The notes beneath the pieces were generated by a model, which searched no databases, was not told the DNA's origin, and saw only the letters and a list, made by a program, of their open reading frames with translations. From positions 372,001 through 436,000 of the forward strand of contig NZ_JAAVTX010000004.1 in assembly GCF_012163145.1 (NCBI RefSeq): a stretch of 64,000 bases of DNA, read 5' to 3'. Origin of the DNA: Falsiroseomonas frigidaquae (lineage in GTDB: Bacteria > Pseudomonadota > Alphaproteobacteria > Acetobacterales > Acetobacteraceae). The translations under genes and the position numbers were made by a program. This document shows, one piece after another, positions 41,196-50,257 of the stretch; position 1 is the stretch's first letter; every line of letters starts with the position of its first letter.

Positions 41196-42364
41196 GGTCT
41201 GGACCTCATGCGGCCGGGGTTGAACAGGCCGAAGGGGTCGAGCGCCGCCTGCACGCGGGCGGCGATGGCGGCGAGCGCCGGGGCTTCGGGCGGCATGACG
41301 GGCAGCGCAGCACGCATCGGCGCGGGCGCGCGGAACAGGGTGAAGCTGCCCCGGGCGGCGGCGGTGGCGGCCATCACCGCCGCATGCGCGGCTTCCGTCG
41401 CGGGGCCGGCCACCCAGATCAGGCCGCCGCCCCAATCCAGCAGCAGCCTGGCGCCGAAGGCGGCCTGCAGCGCGGCGGCCAAGGCGGGCGCGGCGCTGGG
41501 GCGGACGGACAGGCGCCAGATCGCATCCTCCTCCGCCGCGCCGAGCGGTTCCGCATCGCGGATGCCGCGCCAGAGCCCGGCCGAATCCTCGATCAGCGAG
41601 ACATCGCCGAAGGAAGCCAGATCCTCCCGCAGCCGCGCACCGCGATAGCGGACGGATTCGGAAAGATCCTCCAGCCGCAGCAGGGCGGTGGCGCCGTGCG
41701 GGTCGATCCGCAGCGCGGCGCCGGTGACGCCGAAGGGGCTGGTCAGGCCGGCCGAGAGCGCCTTCACCCCGGCCGCGAGATCCGGCACGGCGATTGCGAG
41801 GGTGGCGCTGGCCTCGGCGGCAGGCAGCACCTTCATCGTCACCTCGGTCAGCACGCCCAGCGTGCCATGGCTGCCCGCCAGCAGCTTGCAGAGGTCCAGC
41901 CCGGTGACGTTCTTCAGCACCCGCCCGCCACTGCGGATCACCTCCCCGGCGCCGTTGACGAAGCGGATGCCGAGCAGATGGTCGCGCACCGATCCCACCG
42001 TGATCCGGCGCGGGCCGGACAGGTTGGTGGCGACCAGCCCGCCGATCGTGGCGGGTTCGGCCACGCCGAAGATGCCGCGCATATCCGGCGGTTCCGGCGC
42101 CAGCATCTGGCCGCGCTCGGCCAATGTAGCCTCGATTTCCGGCATTGGCGTGCCGGCGCGGGCCGACAGCACCAGTTCCGTCGGCTTGTACAGCGTGATG
42201 CCGGTGAGGCCCCGCGTGGTCAGCCCGCGCGCCGCCTGAACCGGGCGCAACAACCCGCGCTTGGAACCATTGCCCTCGATCGAAAGCGGTTCGCGTGCGG
42301 CGATCGCCGACTGGATGGCGGCGACGACGCCGGCCTCGTCGGCCGGTGCGATGAAATCGCTCAT
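41192..42364 (-). CDS. glcE: Glycolate oxidase FAD-binding subunit GlcE
   Basis: A 390-residue FAD-binding (PCMH-type) subunit: LSIEGNGSKRG, ELVLSARAGTPMPEIEATL, and the GGLVATNLSGPRRITVGSVRD block. It is shorter than GlcD, as usual for GlcE, and has a C-terminal LFNPGRM end typical of the glycolate-oxidase family. It overlaps glcD upstream by 4 bases and the M81 gene downstream by 4 bases. Confidence 0.93.
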   Translation of the reverse strand: MSDFIAPADEAGVVAAIQSAIAAREPLSIEGNGSKRGLLRPVQAARGLTTRGLTGITLYKPTELVLSARAGTPMPEIEATLAERGQMLAPEPPDMRGIFGVAEPATIGGLVATNLSGPRRITVGSVRDHLLGIRFVNGAGEVIRSGGRVLKNVTGLDLCKLLAGSHGTLGVLTEVTMKVLPAAEASATLAIAVPDLAAGVKALSAGLTSPFGVTGAALRIDPHGATALLRLEDLSESVRYRGARLREDLASFGDVSLIEDSAGLWRGIRDAEPLGAAEEDAIWRLSVRPSAAPALAAALQAAFGARLLLDWGGGLIWVAGPATEAAHAAVMAATAAARGSFTLFRAPAPMRAALPVMPPEAPALAAIAARVQAALDPFGLFNPGRMRSRP

Positions 42365-43788
42365 GCGTGTTCGGTCAGCGGGAAGACCTTGTGCGGGTTC
42401 AGCAGCCAGGCCGGGTCGAACGCGGTCTTGATGGCGCGCTGCTGGTCCAGTTCATGCGGGTGGAACTGCACGTGCATCAGGTCGCGCTTTTCCACGCCGA
42501 CGCCGTGTTCCCCGGTCAGGCAGCCGCCGACTTCCACGCACAGCTTCAGGATATCGGCGCCGAAAGCCTCGGCCCTGTGGAAGCTGGCCGGATCGTTCGC
42601 ATCGAACATGATCAGCGGGTGCAAATTGCCGTCGCCGGCATGGAACACGTTCGCCACCTGCAGGCCGTATTGCGTGCTCATCTCGCCGATGCGCTTCAAC
42701 ACGAAAGGCAGCTCGCCGGTCGGGATGGTGCCGTCCATGCAGAGATAATCCGGCGAGATGCGGCCCACCGCCCCGAAGGCGCCCTTGCGGCCCTTCCAGA
42801 TCGCCATGGATTCCTCGACGGAGGTCGCCACCTTGAGGGAGATGGGATCGAAACGGGCGCAGATCTCCTTGATGCGGTGCAGAAGGAAATCCTGCTCCGC
42901 GACGCTGCCCTCCACCTCGATGATCAGCATCGCCTCCGCATCCAGCGGGTAGCCGGCATGGGCGAAGGCCTCGCAGGCATGGATGCAGGGCTTGTCCATG
43001 AATTCCAGCGCGACGGGGATGATGCCGGAGCCGATGATGGCGTCCACCGCCTGACCGGCGATCTCCGTGCCCTTGAAGGCGGCCAGCATGGCCCGCGCGC
43101 CTTCCGGGCCGCGCAGGATGCGGACGGTGACTTCGGTGACGATGCCGAGCATGCCCTCGCTGCCCGTCATCAGGCCGAGCCAGTCATAGCCCGCGCTATC
43201 CAGGTGGTCGCCGCCGACCTCGACGATGTCGCCGGTTGGCGTCACCAGCTTCAGGCCGAGCAGGTTGTTGGCGGTGACGCCGTATTTCAGGCAATGCGCG
43301 CCGCCGGAGTTCATGTTGACGTTGCCGCCGATCATGCAGGCCAGCTGGCTGGACGGATCGGGCGCGTAGAAGAAGCCCTCATGCTCCACCGCCTTGGTGA
43401 TGCCGAGGTTCGTCACGCCGGCTTCCACCACCGCGAGGCGGTCGTCGAAATCGATCTCCAGGATGCGGTTCATCCGCATCAGCCCGATCACCACCGCATC
43501 CTCCAGCGGCAGGGCGCCGCCGGACAGGCTGGTGCCGGCGCCGCGCGGCACCACGCGGATGCCCTGCTCGTGGCAGTAGCGCATCACCGCCGCCACCTGG
43601 TCCGTCGTGCTGGGCAGCACCACGGCGAGCGGCATCTGGCGATAGGCGGACAGCCCATCCGTCTCATAGGGGCGCATCCGCAGCGCCTCATGGATCACCG
43701 CATCGGCGGGCAGCAGCGCGTGCAGCTCGGCCACGATCGCATCGCGGCGGGCCAGGATCTCCGGCTTGGGCGGCGGCAGGGAGATCAT
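42361..43788 (-). CDS. glcD: Glycolate oxidase catalytic FAD subunit GlcD
   Basis: A 475-residue FAD-linked oxidase. The PCMH FAD domain shows VPRGAGTSLSGGALP, VEAGVTNLGI and GGNVNMNSGGAHCLKYG, and the C-terminal domain shows VFHAGDGNLHP and LTGEHGVGVEKR with the catalytic His region. It oxidises glycolate (or lactate-like acids) to the keto acid. It is the first gene of the glc operon, which runs on to glcF at 36651. A regulator is not encoded next to it. Confidence 0.94.
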   Translation of the reverse strand: MISLPPPKPEILARRDAIVAELHALLPADAVIHEALRMRPYETDGLSAYRQMPLAVVLPSTTDQVAAVMRYCHEQGIRVVPRGAGTSLSGGALPLEDAVVIGLMRMNRILEIDFDDRLAVVEAGVTNLGITKAVEHEGFFYAPDPSSQLACMIGGNVNMNSGGAHCLKYGVTANNLLGLKLVTPTGDIVEVGGDHLDSAGYDWLGLMTGSEGMLGIVTEVTVRILRGPEGARAMLAAFKGTEIAGQAVDAIIGSGIIPVALEFMDKPCIHACEAFAHAGYPLDAEAMLIIEVEGSVAEQDFLLHRIKEICARFDPISLKVATSVEESMAIWKGRKGAFGAVGRISPDYLCMDGTIPTGELPFVLKRIGEMSTQYGLQVANVFHAGDGNLHPLIMFDANDPASFHRAEAFGADILKLCVEVGGCLTGEHGVGVEKRDLMHVQFHPHELDQQRAIKTAFDPAWLLNPHKVFPLTEHA

Positions 43789-43908
43789 CGCATTTCCTCG
43801 ATCGCTTCCGTCGCGAAGATGGCCCCGGCGCGCAAGGGCGGCAAGCGGATCAAGATTTCGTCGCGATCAGCTAACATGATGCAGCACCGACATGAGGAAC
43901 CACCAGCC

Positions 43909-44268
43909 ATGCGTCGCCTGCTCGCCACTGCCACCTTGCTGGCACCCCTGATTCTCACGGCCGGCGCGCAGGCGCAGCGCGCCGGAGCCTATGTGGTGGA
44001 GGGTGTCGGCGCCGATGGCAGCCGCTACACCGGCGCCGCCCAGCTCAGCCCCACCGGGCCGCAGACCTGGCGCATCAGCTGGCGCGTGGGTGGGGAGACC
44101 ATCGAGGGCATCGCCGTGGACCAGCGCGGCCTGCTCTCCGTCGCCTATCGGCATGGCGGGGTGCTGGGCAGCGCGCTGTATGAGCTGCGTCCGGATGGCA
44201 GCCTGGCCGGCATCTGGACCTCGGGGAAGGAGGGCGGACTGGGGCGGGAGACGCTGTCGCCGCGCTGA
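43909..44268 (+). CDS. Small exported protein (paralogue of 34234-34782, no tail)
   Basis: A 119-residue protein with a signal peptide (LLATATLLAPLILTAGAQA) and a beta-rich domain: AGAYVVEGVGADGSRYTG, WRISWRVGGETIEGIAV, LLSVAYRHGG and LYELRPDGSLAGIW. The same blocks occur in the same order at 34234-34782. A GAGGA box lies 10 bases before ATG 43909. It is divergent from glcD and convergent with rpmJ. Function unknown; likely periplasmic. Confidence 0.75.
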   Translation: MRRLLATATLLAPLILTAGAQAQRAGAYVVEGVGADGSRYTGAAQLSPTGPQTWRISWRVGGETIEGIAVDQRGLLSVAYRHGGVLGSALYELRPDGSLAGIWTSGKEGGLGRETLSPR

Positions 44269-44274
44269 GCCAAA

Positions 44275-44343
44275 AATGCGTCGCGCCGCGAAGCCATACA
44301 AATGCGTCGCGCCGCGAAGCCATACAAATGCGTCGCGCCGCGA
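44275..44343. repeat. 26-bp tandem repeat (2.7 copies)
   Basis: Two identical 26-base units at 44275-44300 and 44301-44326, then 17 bases of a third at 44327-44343. Each unit starts AATGCGTCGCGCCGCGAAG and ends CCATACA. The array lies between the stop of the small exported protein and rpmJ, in non-coding DNA. Confidence 0.9.
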
Positions 44344-44380
44344 CCGGGTTGCCCCAGCGCGGCGCGACGAATCCTCAACC

Positions 44381-44400
44381 GGCCCCTGAAAAAAGGGGCC
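44381..44400 (-). terminator. Intrinsic terminator of rpmJ
   Basis: On the minus strand GGCCCC-TTTTTTCA-GGGGCC (6-bp stem) begins 6 bases after the rpmJ stop. The U-rich stretch is in the loop instead of after the stem, so its strength is uncertain. Confidence 0.5.
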
Positions 44401-44406
44401 GCAGCT

Positions 44407-44532
44407 TCAGCCCTGGCGGGCCTTCAGCCGGGGATTCTTCTTGTTCAGCACATAGGTGCGGCCACGACGGCGCACCACGATGCAGTTCTTGTCCCGCGTC
44501 TTGGCGGTCTTGAGGCTGTTGCGGATCTTCAT
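44407..44532 (-). CDS. rpmJ: 50S ribosomal protein bL36
   Basis: A 41-residue protein too short for routine frame listing. It starts [16 protein letters not shown], continues [18 protein letters not shown] and ends RLKARQG, the standard 41-residue bL36 without the C-terminal zinc Cys set. ATG 44532 is chosen because an AGGA box lies 8 bases upstream; an in-frame ATG at 44538 would add two residues. It is separated from the ribosomal operons at the right end of the window. Confidence 0.93.
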   Translation of the reverse strand: MKIRNSLKTAKTRDKNCIVVRRRGRTYVLNKKNPRLKARQG

Positions 44533-44600
44533 GGTCATGGTCCTGCGAAGGCGGGCGAGATAGGCGGCGGGCGGGGTTGAGTCAACCTTTGCAGTCCGGC

Positions 44601-45857
44601 TCAGTCGGCCGCCAGCTTCCCCGCCGCGGCCTCGTCCCGGATGATCCGCAGGAAGCCATCGCGGGTCTGCGGCAGCTTGCGGCCGAGGACCTGTTCGGCC
44701 ACCTGCGTCCGCAGCACCTGCGCGGTACCGCCGGCGATGGCGAACATGCGCGCGTCGCGCAGGTAGCGTTCCATCGGGTTGTCCTTGGAATAGCCGGCCG
44801 CGCCCCAGACCTGAAGCGCCGAGTTGGTGACGCGGATCGCCATCTCGCTCGCGAAGACCTTGGCCTGGGCGGCGGCCAGGCGATCCGGGAAGCCGGCCGG
44901 GCCGGCGCTGCGGGCGGCGCGGTGGACCAGGGCGCGGGCGGCTTCCACCTCGATCGACATATCGGCCAGCATCCAGCCGAGGCCCTGGAATTCCGCGATC
45001 GGGCGGCCGAACTGGGTGCGGGAATTGGCCCGGCCGACCGCGTGTTCATAGGCCCCTGCGGCGAGGCCGAGCGCCACCGTCGCGGCGCCGACGCGCTGGC
45101 CGTTATAGGCATCGATCAGCCGCCCGAAGCCGCGCTGCCAGCCGCCCGGCGCGCGCAGCACCATGTCATCCGCCACTTCCAGGTCGCGGAACTCCAGCTC
45201 CGCCTCCGGCATGCCGCAGAGGCCGAGGGAGGGGATGCGGCGGGATATGATCAGCCCTTCCGGCCGACCGGACTCGTCCCGGACGACGAGGAAACCGCCA
45301 ATGCCCTTGAAGGCGCCGTCCTCCACCACGCGGGCGAAGATCAGGTGCAGCTTGGAAACGCCGCCGCCGGTGATCCAGGTCTTGCGGCCATTGATCACCC
45401 AGCGGTCGCCGCGCTTTTCCGCCGTGGTGGACATTTCCGTGGCGGCGGAGCCGGCATCGGGCTCCGTGATGCAGATGGCGGGCTTGTCGCCGGCCAGCAC
45501 CAGCCCGGCAGCCAGCTTCTTCTGGGCATCGGTGCCATAGGCCATGATGGCGCCGACCGCGCCCATATTGGCCTCCACCGCGATGCGGCCGCAGACGGCG
45601 CAGGCCTTGGAGAATTCCTCCACCACCAGCGCGGCATCCAGCACGGACCCGCCGGGCCCGCCCCATTCCTTCGGAACCGTCAGGCCGGTGAAGCCGGCCT
45701 CGGCCATCTTCCGCACCATCGGCCAGGGATACTGGCCGCTGCGGTCCGTCTCCGCCGCCTGCGCCGCAGCCTCCTGCGCCAGTTCGCGGGCGCGGTCGCG
45801 CAATGCTGCCTGGTCCCGCGTCAGCCCATCCGTGCCGTTCGTTCCGGTGCCGGTCAT
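44601..45857 (-). CDS. Acyl-CoA dehydrogenase
   Basis: A 418-residue flavoprotein that introduces a 2,3 double bond into an acyl-CoA. Seen: [30 protein letters not shown] (FAD/substrate contacts), [24 protein letters not shown] and the C-terminal [30 protein letters not shown] given as short blocks [14 protein letters not shown] and [13 protein letters not shown]. The substrate chain is not readable by eye. It overlaps the TerB-like gene upstream by 4 bases. Confidence 0.9.
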   Translation of the reverse strand: MTGTGTNGTDGLTRDQAALRDRARELAQEAAAQAAETDRSGQYPWPMVRKMAEAGFTGLTVPKEWGGPGGSVLDAALVVEEFSKACAVCGRIAVEANMGAVGAIMAYGTDAQKKLAAGLVLAGDKPAICITEPDAGSAATEMSTTAEKRGDRWVINGRKTWITGGGVSKLHLIFARVVEDGAFKGIGGFLVVRDESGRPEGLIISRRIPSLGLCGMPEAELEFRDLEVADDMVLRAPGGWQRGFGRLIDAYNGQRVGAATVALGLAAGAYEHAVGRANSRTQFGRPIAEFQGLGWMLADMSIEVEAARALVHRAARSAGPAGFPDRLAAAQAKVFASEMAIRVTNSALQVWGAAGYSKDNPMERYLRDARMFAIAGGTAQVLRTQVAEQVLGRKLPQTRDGFLRIIRDEAAAGKLAAD

Positions 45858-46579
45858 GTCGAAAGCCTTTCCTCGATTGCCGCCGCCGCCCGCCTGTCGA
45901 GGCCGAGGGCTTTGGCCAGTTCATCCAGCCAGGCGCGTTCCGGCGCCGAAATCTCATCCATCGCCGCCACCGCGCCGGCATAGAGCCGCGCCCGCATCAT
46001 CGGGTCCGTGGCCTGCCGGGCCAGCGCATCCGGCGTCAGCGGGCGTTCGAAATCGGCCAGGATGAAGTCGCGCTCCTCGGCCGAGAGCCCGGCGGAATCG
46101 AGTTGCTCCGCGATGGCGCGGCGCTCCTCGGCATCCACCGAGCCATCCGCCTTGGCGGCCGCGATCATGGCGCGGATCAGCAGCAGGCCCTCCACCTCCT
46201 CCACCAGGGGCGCGTCCGGCGTTTCGGCGGGTGGCGTATAGGGGCTGGGCGCGGGCGCCGTGGTCCATTCCGGAAGGCGTGCGGATCTTCCCGAACCCGC
46301 TCCGCGGGGGGCCGAACCCGCTCCGCGGGGGGCCGAACCCGCGCCACGGGGGGCGGAACCCGCGCCACGGGGGGCAGGCGCCTCGTGGCGTGGGGCGGGT
46401 GTTGGCGACTGGGATGGGCGGTTCATCGCCTCGATCGCCACCGTCGCCAGCCGCGCCAGGGTGCGGGCGAGCGCCATGTTGCCGCCACCGCCGATCGGCA
46501 GGCCGCTGCGTCGAATGCGCCGGCGTGGCGGGCGGGCGGCACCGCCCAGCAGCGCCCCCAGGACGCGGTTCCAGTTCAT
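45854..46579 (-). CDS. TerB/DUF533-like protein with repeat-bearing linker
   Basis: A 241-residue protein. A basic N-terminus and Gly-rich segment precede a low-complexity linker in which APRGAGS occurs four times (21-bp DNA tandem repeat at 46291-46374). The C-terminal 110 residues form a TerB-like helical domain of the DUF533 type (LLLIRAMIAAAKADGSVDAEERRAI, then DEISAPERAWLDELAKALGL). DUF533/TerB proteins are linked to the inner membrane and stress in other bacteria; the role is unclear. Its stop overlaps the start of the acyl-CoA dehydrogenase gene by 4 bases. Confidence 0.75.
   Translation of the reverse strand: MNWNRVLGALLGGAARPPRRRIRRSGLPIGGGGNMALARTLARLATVAIEAMNRPSQSPTPAPRHEAPAPRGAGSAPRGAGSAPRGAGSAPRGAGSGRSARLPEWTTAPAPSPYTPPAETPDAPLVEEVEGLLLIRAMIAAAKADGSVDAEERRAIAEQLDSAGLSAEERDFILADFERPLTPDALARQATDPMMRARLYAGAVAAMDEISAPERAWLDELAKALGLDRRAAAAIEERLST
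46291..46374. repeat. 21-bp tandem repeat inside the TerB-like gene (4 copies)
   Basis: Four consecutive 21-base units at 46291, 46312, 46333 and 46354, each close to CCGAACCCGCTCCGCGGGGGG; copies 3 and 4 share GCGCCACGG in place of CTCCGCGG. The unit length is a multiple of three and encodes APRGAGS on the minus strand, so copy number can change without a frameshift. Confidence 0.9.
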
Positions 46580-46631
46580 GCTTCAACTCCCTGGCGGAAG
46601 CATTAGGCCGGAAGCCGCTGGTTGCAAACCG

Positions 46632-49151
46632 TCAGCGCCCGAGCAGCCCGCGCAGCAGGTCGGCCGGGTTCGGCCGCTCACGCTCGCCAGAGGGCGCCGC
46701 CTGGGACGCTGCCGGGGCCTCCGGCGCGCCGGCCACGGTGGGCGCCGGACCCGCCGCGCCGCCGCGCGCCGCGGCCAGCGCCGGTTCGCAGCTGCCAAGC
46801 GCCTGCTGCCCGCCGCCGCGATTGGCGGCCCCGCCCAGGATCTCCGCCAGCGCCTGCAACGAGCGATCCGGCGTCTCCTGCTGCGAGAGGAAGGCGCCGA
46901 GCCCCGCCGCGGCCGCTGCCGCCGGCTCCACCCCGACGCGCGGGTTGGTCCAGCGCCCGGCGATGTTCACCGGCGCGCGCAGCGCCACGCGGGCGGTCCG
47001 CAGGTCGGTCAGCAGCCGCACCGCCAGCGTCTCCTCCCCCATGTCGATCACGCCGGAGCCGCCAAGCCGGCCGAGCGCGCCTTCCGCGTACAAGGTCTCC
47101 AGCCGCAGCTGGCCCTCAGCCGCCGGGGCACGCAGCGCGAAGCAGCGCAGCGGAATGTCGCCATCGCCGCCCGGCAGCACCGCGCCCAGCACCTGCTGCG
47201 GCAGGGCGCGCAGCAGGCTGCGCGGCACCGCGCCATCGACCAGCGCCACGCCGAGATGCCCCGCCGCCGAGGCCGCCACGGCGCGCAGATTGTCGCCACG
47301 CCCGGCGAGATCGGCATCGATCTGCGCCCGCCCCAGCAGCAGCGGATCCCGCCCCGCCGCGCGCGACAGCGCCGCGAGGTCGATGCCCGGGGAACGTGCC
47401 ACCACGCGCAGTCGGGGCGGGTCCTGCCGCGCATCGGCCTGAACTTCCAACGTCACCGGGCCGGCCGGGGTCTGGGCGGAGAAAGGTGCCAGCCGCGCAT
47501 TGCCGCCTTCCACCGCGAGCCGCGCGGAGACCTGGCGCCAGGCTTGGCCGACATAGGTCACGCTCGGCGCGGACAGGCGCAGATCGGCATCGAAGTCGCG
47601 CAGCATCGCAAACGGCAGCGGCGTGGCGGGGATCACCCGGTTATCAGCGGCGGCAGGTGCCGGCGTGGCAGGTGAAGCGGGCGCCGCGGGTGCGGATGCC
47701 GGCGCGGCGGGCGCCGTGCGGGCGGCGGCCAGCGCATCCAAATCCAGCCGCGGAAAGGCCAGCGTGCCGCTGATCGCGCGCCGCGCTCCGGCCGCCAGGG
47801 TCAGGTCGCCGCGCATCTCCGCCGCCGGGATGGCGGCGTTCAACCCGGTGATGCGGACACCGCCGGCAATCCCTGGCCCGGGCATCGCCACCTGCCCGGC
47901 GAAGCGCCCTTCCCCGCGCAGCCCGAAGGGCGCGAGGTCCGCCGCCTGCGCCGTGACCGCCAGGTTGATGCCGCGCAATTCACGCGGCTGCGCGATGCGG
48001 CCTTCCGCCGTGGCGGTGATGCCCGCGCCCTCCGCCCGCAGATCCAGCGGCAGCGGGCCGGAGGCGCCCGCCAGCAGCAGGGCCGGCGTGCCCGCAGTGC
48101 CGGACAGGTTCAGCACCTGGCCATCCAGCACCACTGCGCCGGTCAGGGCGATCGGCGCCTCCAGCCCCGGTGCCGCCAGCTCCGCACGGCGCAGCGCCAG
48201 GCCCGGGCGCAGCGTGGCGAGGTCCGATTCGCCCACCACCAGCTTCAGGTCCCTGATCTCGGAGACGGCGCCCCCGGTTCCGGATGCGGCGGCGGAGGCG
48301 ACCACGTTGCGCAGGGGTGGCAAGGCGGCATTCGGCAGCAGGGCAGAAAGCCGCGCGAGATCCGGCACGCTGGCCTCCGCCGTGCCGGTCCAGGCCTGGC
48401 CGTTCAGCGTGCCGTTCACCTGTGCCTCGGCCCCCGCGACGCCGAGCGTCGCCTGCACCGGCCAGGGCTGGCTGCCGCCGAAGGCCGCGAGGCCGCCGGT
48501 CTCCGCCCGCAGCGCCACATCCTGGCCGCGCAGCACCACTTGCCCCTCCGCCGTCACGCCGCCGCGGAGCGGGGCGGTGGCTTCGAGCCGCGGGATCTGC
48601 ACCGTCTCCGCCAGGCCGCTGCGGGCGTCGCGCCAGCCGACACGGCCGTCCGCGACCTGCAGCGCATCGATGCCGAAGGCGAGGTCCCTGCCCGCCGCAT
48701 CCTGCGCGGCCTGGCCGGATGCAGGCTCGCCCGCTGGGCGGGTGAACTGCCAGTTGCCGCGGCCCTGGGCGTCCACCTCCAGCAGCAGGTCGGGCTGTTC
48801 CAGCTCGATGCGGGAGATGCGGATTTCGCGGGACAGCAGCGGCAGCAGCGCGGCCTGCACCTGCACGCGGCGCGCGGTCAGCATGTTGGGGCGGCTCGCC
48901 CCTTCCGGGTTGGACAGCGCGACGTCGCGCAGCTCCACGGTGGGGACCAGGGACAGGGCGAGGCGCATCTCGCCCACGGTGAAGTCGCGGCCGGTGGCGC
49001 GTTCCACCGCCGCCACCAGGCGCGGGCGCAGCGATTCCGCATCCAGCAGCAGCAGCGCGGCGCCGAGCGCCAGCGCTGGCAGGCCGATGACCAGGGCGAG
49101 GACAATCCAGGGCCAGCGGCGCCGGCGATGGTGGGGAGGGGGCTTGATCAT
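46632..49151 (-). CDS. AsmA family protein
   Basis: An 839-residue protein with a basic start (KPPPHHRRRRWPW), one membrane anchor at about residues 13-32 (IVLALVIGLPALALGAALLL), then the AsmA-type beta-groove repeats. The conserved DUF3971/AsmA C-terminal portion has the GRAQIDADLAGRG and LLRALPQQVLGAVLPG blocks and ends with an Ala/Pro tail (ASQAAPSGERERPNPADLL). AsmA proteins sit in the inner membrane with a large periplasmic part and affect lipid transport and outer-membrane assembly. ATG 49151 fits the membrane anchor. Confidence 0.85.
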   Translation of the reverse strand: MIKPPPHHRRRRWPWIVLALVIGLPALALGAALLLLDAESLRPRLVAAVERATGRDFTVGEMRLALSLVPTVELRDVALSNPEGASRPNMLTARRVQVQAALLPLLSREIRISRIELEQPDLLLEVDAQGRGNWQFTRPAGEPASGQAAQDAAGRDLAFGIDALQVADGRVGWRDARSGLAETVQIPRLEATAPLRGGVTAEGQVVLRGQDVALRAETGGLAAFGGSQPWPVQATLGVAGAEAQVNGTLNGQAWTGTAEASVPDLARLSALLPNAALPPLRNVVASAAASGTGGAVSEIRDLKLVVGESDLATLRPGLALRRAELAAPGLEAPIALTGAVVLDGQVLNLSGTAGTPALLLAGASGPLPLDLRAEGAGITATAEGRIAQPRELRGINLAVTAQAADLAPFGLRGEGRFAGQVAMPGPGIAGGVRITGLNAAIPAAEMRGDLTLAAGARRAISGTLAFPRLDLDALAAARTAPAAPASAPAAPASPATPAPAAADNRVIPATPLPFAMLRDFDADLRLSAPSVTYVGQAWRQVSARLAVEGGNARLAPFSAQTPAGPVTLEVQADARQDPPRLRVVARSPGIDLAALSRAAGRDPLLLGRAQIDADLAGRGDNLRAVAASAAGHLGVALVDGAVPRSLLRALPQQVLGAVLPGGDGDIPLRCFALRAPAAEGQLRLETLYAEGALGRLGGSGVIDMGEETLAVRLLTDLRTARVALRAPVNIAGRWTNPRVGVEPAAAAAAGLGAFLSQQETPDRSLQALAEILGGAANRGGGQQALGSCEPALAAARGGAAGPAPTVAGAPEAPAASQAAPSGERERPNPADLLRGLLGR

Positions 49152-49196
49152 GCCCCACCCTACCATCCAGCGGTCACCAGGATGCAGCGGCGGTCT

Positions 49197-50177
49197 TCAA
49201 CTCACGCGGCGTGGCTTCGGCGTGCGCGGCGCCTCGAAGCCGAAGAAGGCAAAGGTTTCCTTCATGTGCTGCGGCAGGGGCGCAGCCACTTCCAGGTAGC
49301 CGCCGGTGGGATGCGGCAGGCGCAGCGCGCGGGCATGCAGGTGGAGCTCGGCCGGCAGCCCCTCCATATGCGCGGCCTGGCCGCCATACTTGCCATCCGC
49401 CAGGATCGGGCAGCCGAGTGCTTCCGCCGCATGTACGCGAAGCTGGTGGGTGCGGCCGGTCAGCGGCTTCATCTCGATCCAGGCGGCCTTGCGGCGTACG
49501 GCATCCAGCGTGCGGAAATCGGTGATGGCATGCACGCCATCCTCGCCCTGCTCGGCCGGCGCGGTGCGTTCGCCGCGCGGGCCGCCCTGGCGGATCAGCG
49601 CCATGTTGATGCGCCCGGCGGGCGGGCTGGGCTCGCCCAGCACCACGGCCCAGTAGGTCTTCTCCACCTCCCGCGTGCGGAAGGCGGCGGCGAGCTTCGA
49701 GGCCGCGCCCACGGTACGCGCCAGCACCAGTACGCCGGAGGTATCCCGGTCCAGCCGGTGCACCAGGCGGGGGCGCTCGGCGGCATCAAGCTGCAAGGCG
49801 TCCAGCATGCCGTCCAGGTGCCTGGTGATGCCGGGGCCGCCCTGCACCGGCAGGCCATGCGGCTTATCCAGCACCAGCACCTCCGCATCCTTGTGGATGA
49901 TCATGCGCAGCAACGCCTTGGCGTCGCGCTCATCCACCGGCTTCGGCGTGCGCGGCAGCGCGGCGTTGGGGTTCTCGGTGAAGGGCGGGATGCGAACTTC
50001 CTGGCCCGCCTCGAGCCGGGTATTCGCCTCCGCACGCTTGCCGTCGACGCGGATCTGGCCGGTCCGCAGCATCTTCTGCACGGCGCCCTGGGTGAGCGCC
50101 GGCACATGGCGTTTCAGCCAGCGGTCCAGACGGGTGTCGCCCTCATCGGCGGCGACTTTCTTCAACTGCACGGTCAT
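49197..50177 (-). CDS. RluA-family pseudouridine synthase
   Basis: A 326-residue enzyme. An N-terminal S4-like domain (TRLDRWLKRHVP...MLRTGQIRVDGKR) is followed by the catalytic domain with HRLDRDTSGVLVLA (catalytic Asp), KPLTGRTHQLRVH and CPILADGKYG. This set is typical of RluC/RluD, which make pseudouridine in 23S rRNA. ATG 50177 (MTVQLKKVAADEG) is preferred over the first start at 50231 on family similarity. The specific target site is not readable. It is divergent from the dehydrogenase operon with 80 bases between. Confidence 0.9.
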   Translation of the reverse strand: MTVQLKKVAADEGDTRLDRWLKRHVPALTQGAVQKMLRTGQIRVDGKRAEANTRLEAGQEVRIPPFTENPNAALPRTPKPVDERDAKALLRMIIHKDAEVLVLDKPHGLPVQGGPGITRHLDGMLDALQLDAAERPRLVHRLDRDTSGVLVLARTVGAASKLAAAFRTREVEKTYWAVVLGEPSPPAGRINMALIRQGGPRGERTAPAEQGEDGVHAITDFRTLDAVRRKAAWIEMKPLTGRTHQLRVHAAEALGCPILADGKYGGQAAHMEGLPAELHLHARALRLPHPTGGYLEVAAPLPQHMKETFAFFGFEAPRTPKPRRVS

Positions 50178-50257
50178 GGGACGCGCAATAGCACGGGATG
50201 GACAGCCGCGCAGGCGCTGGATAAAGGTCATTCAACTGGCCTAAGATTGGGGGGAGC

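Noticed and set aside
44275-44343. Possible CRISPR array
   Set aside because: Units are directly adjacent with no variable spacers, so it is a plain tandem repeat.
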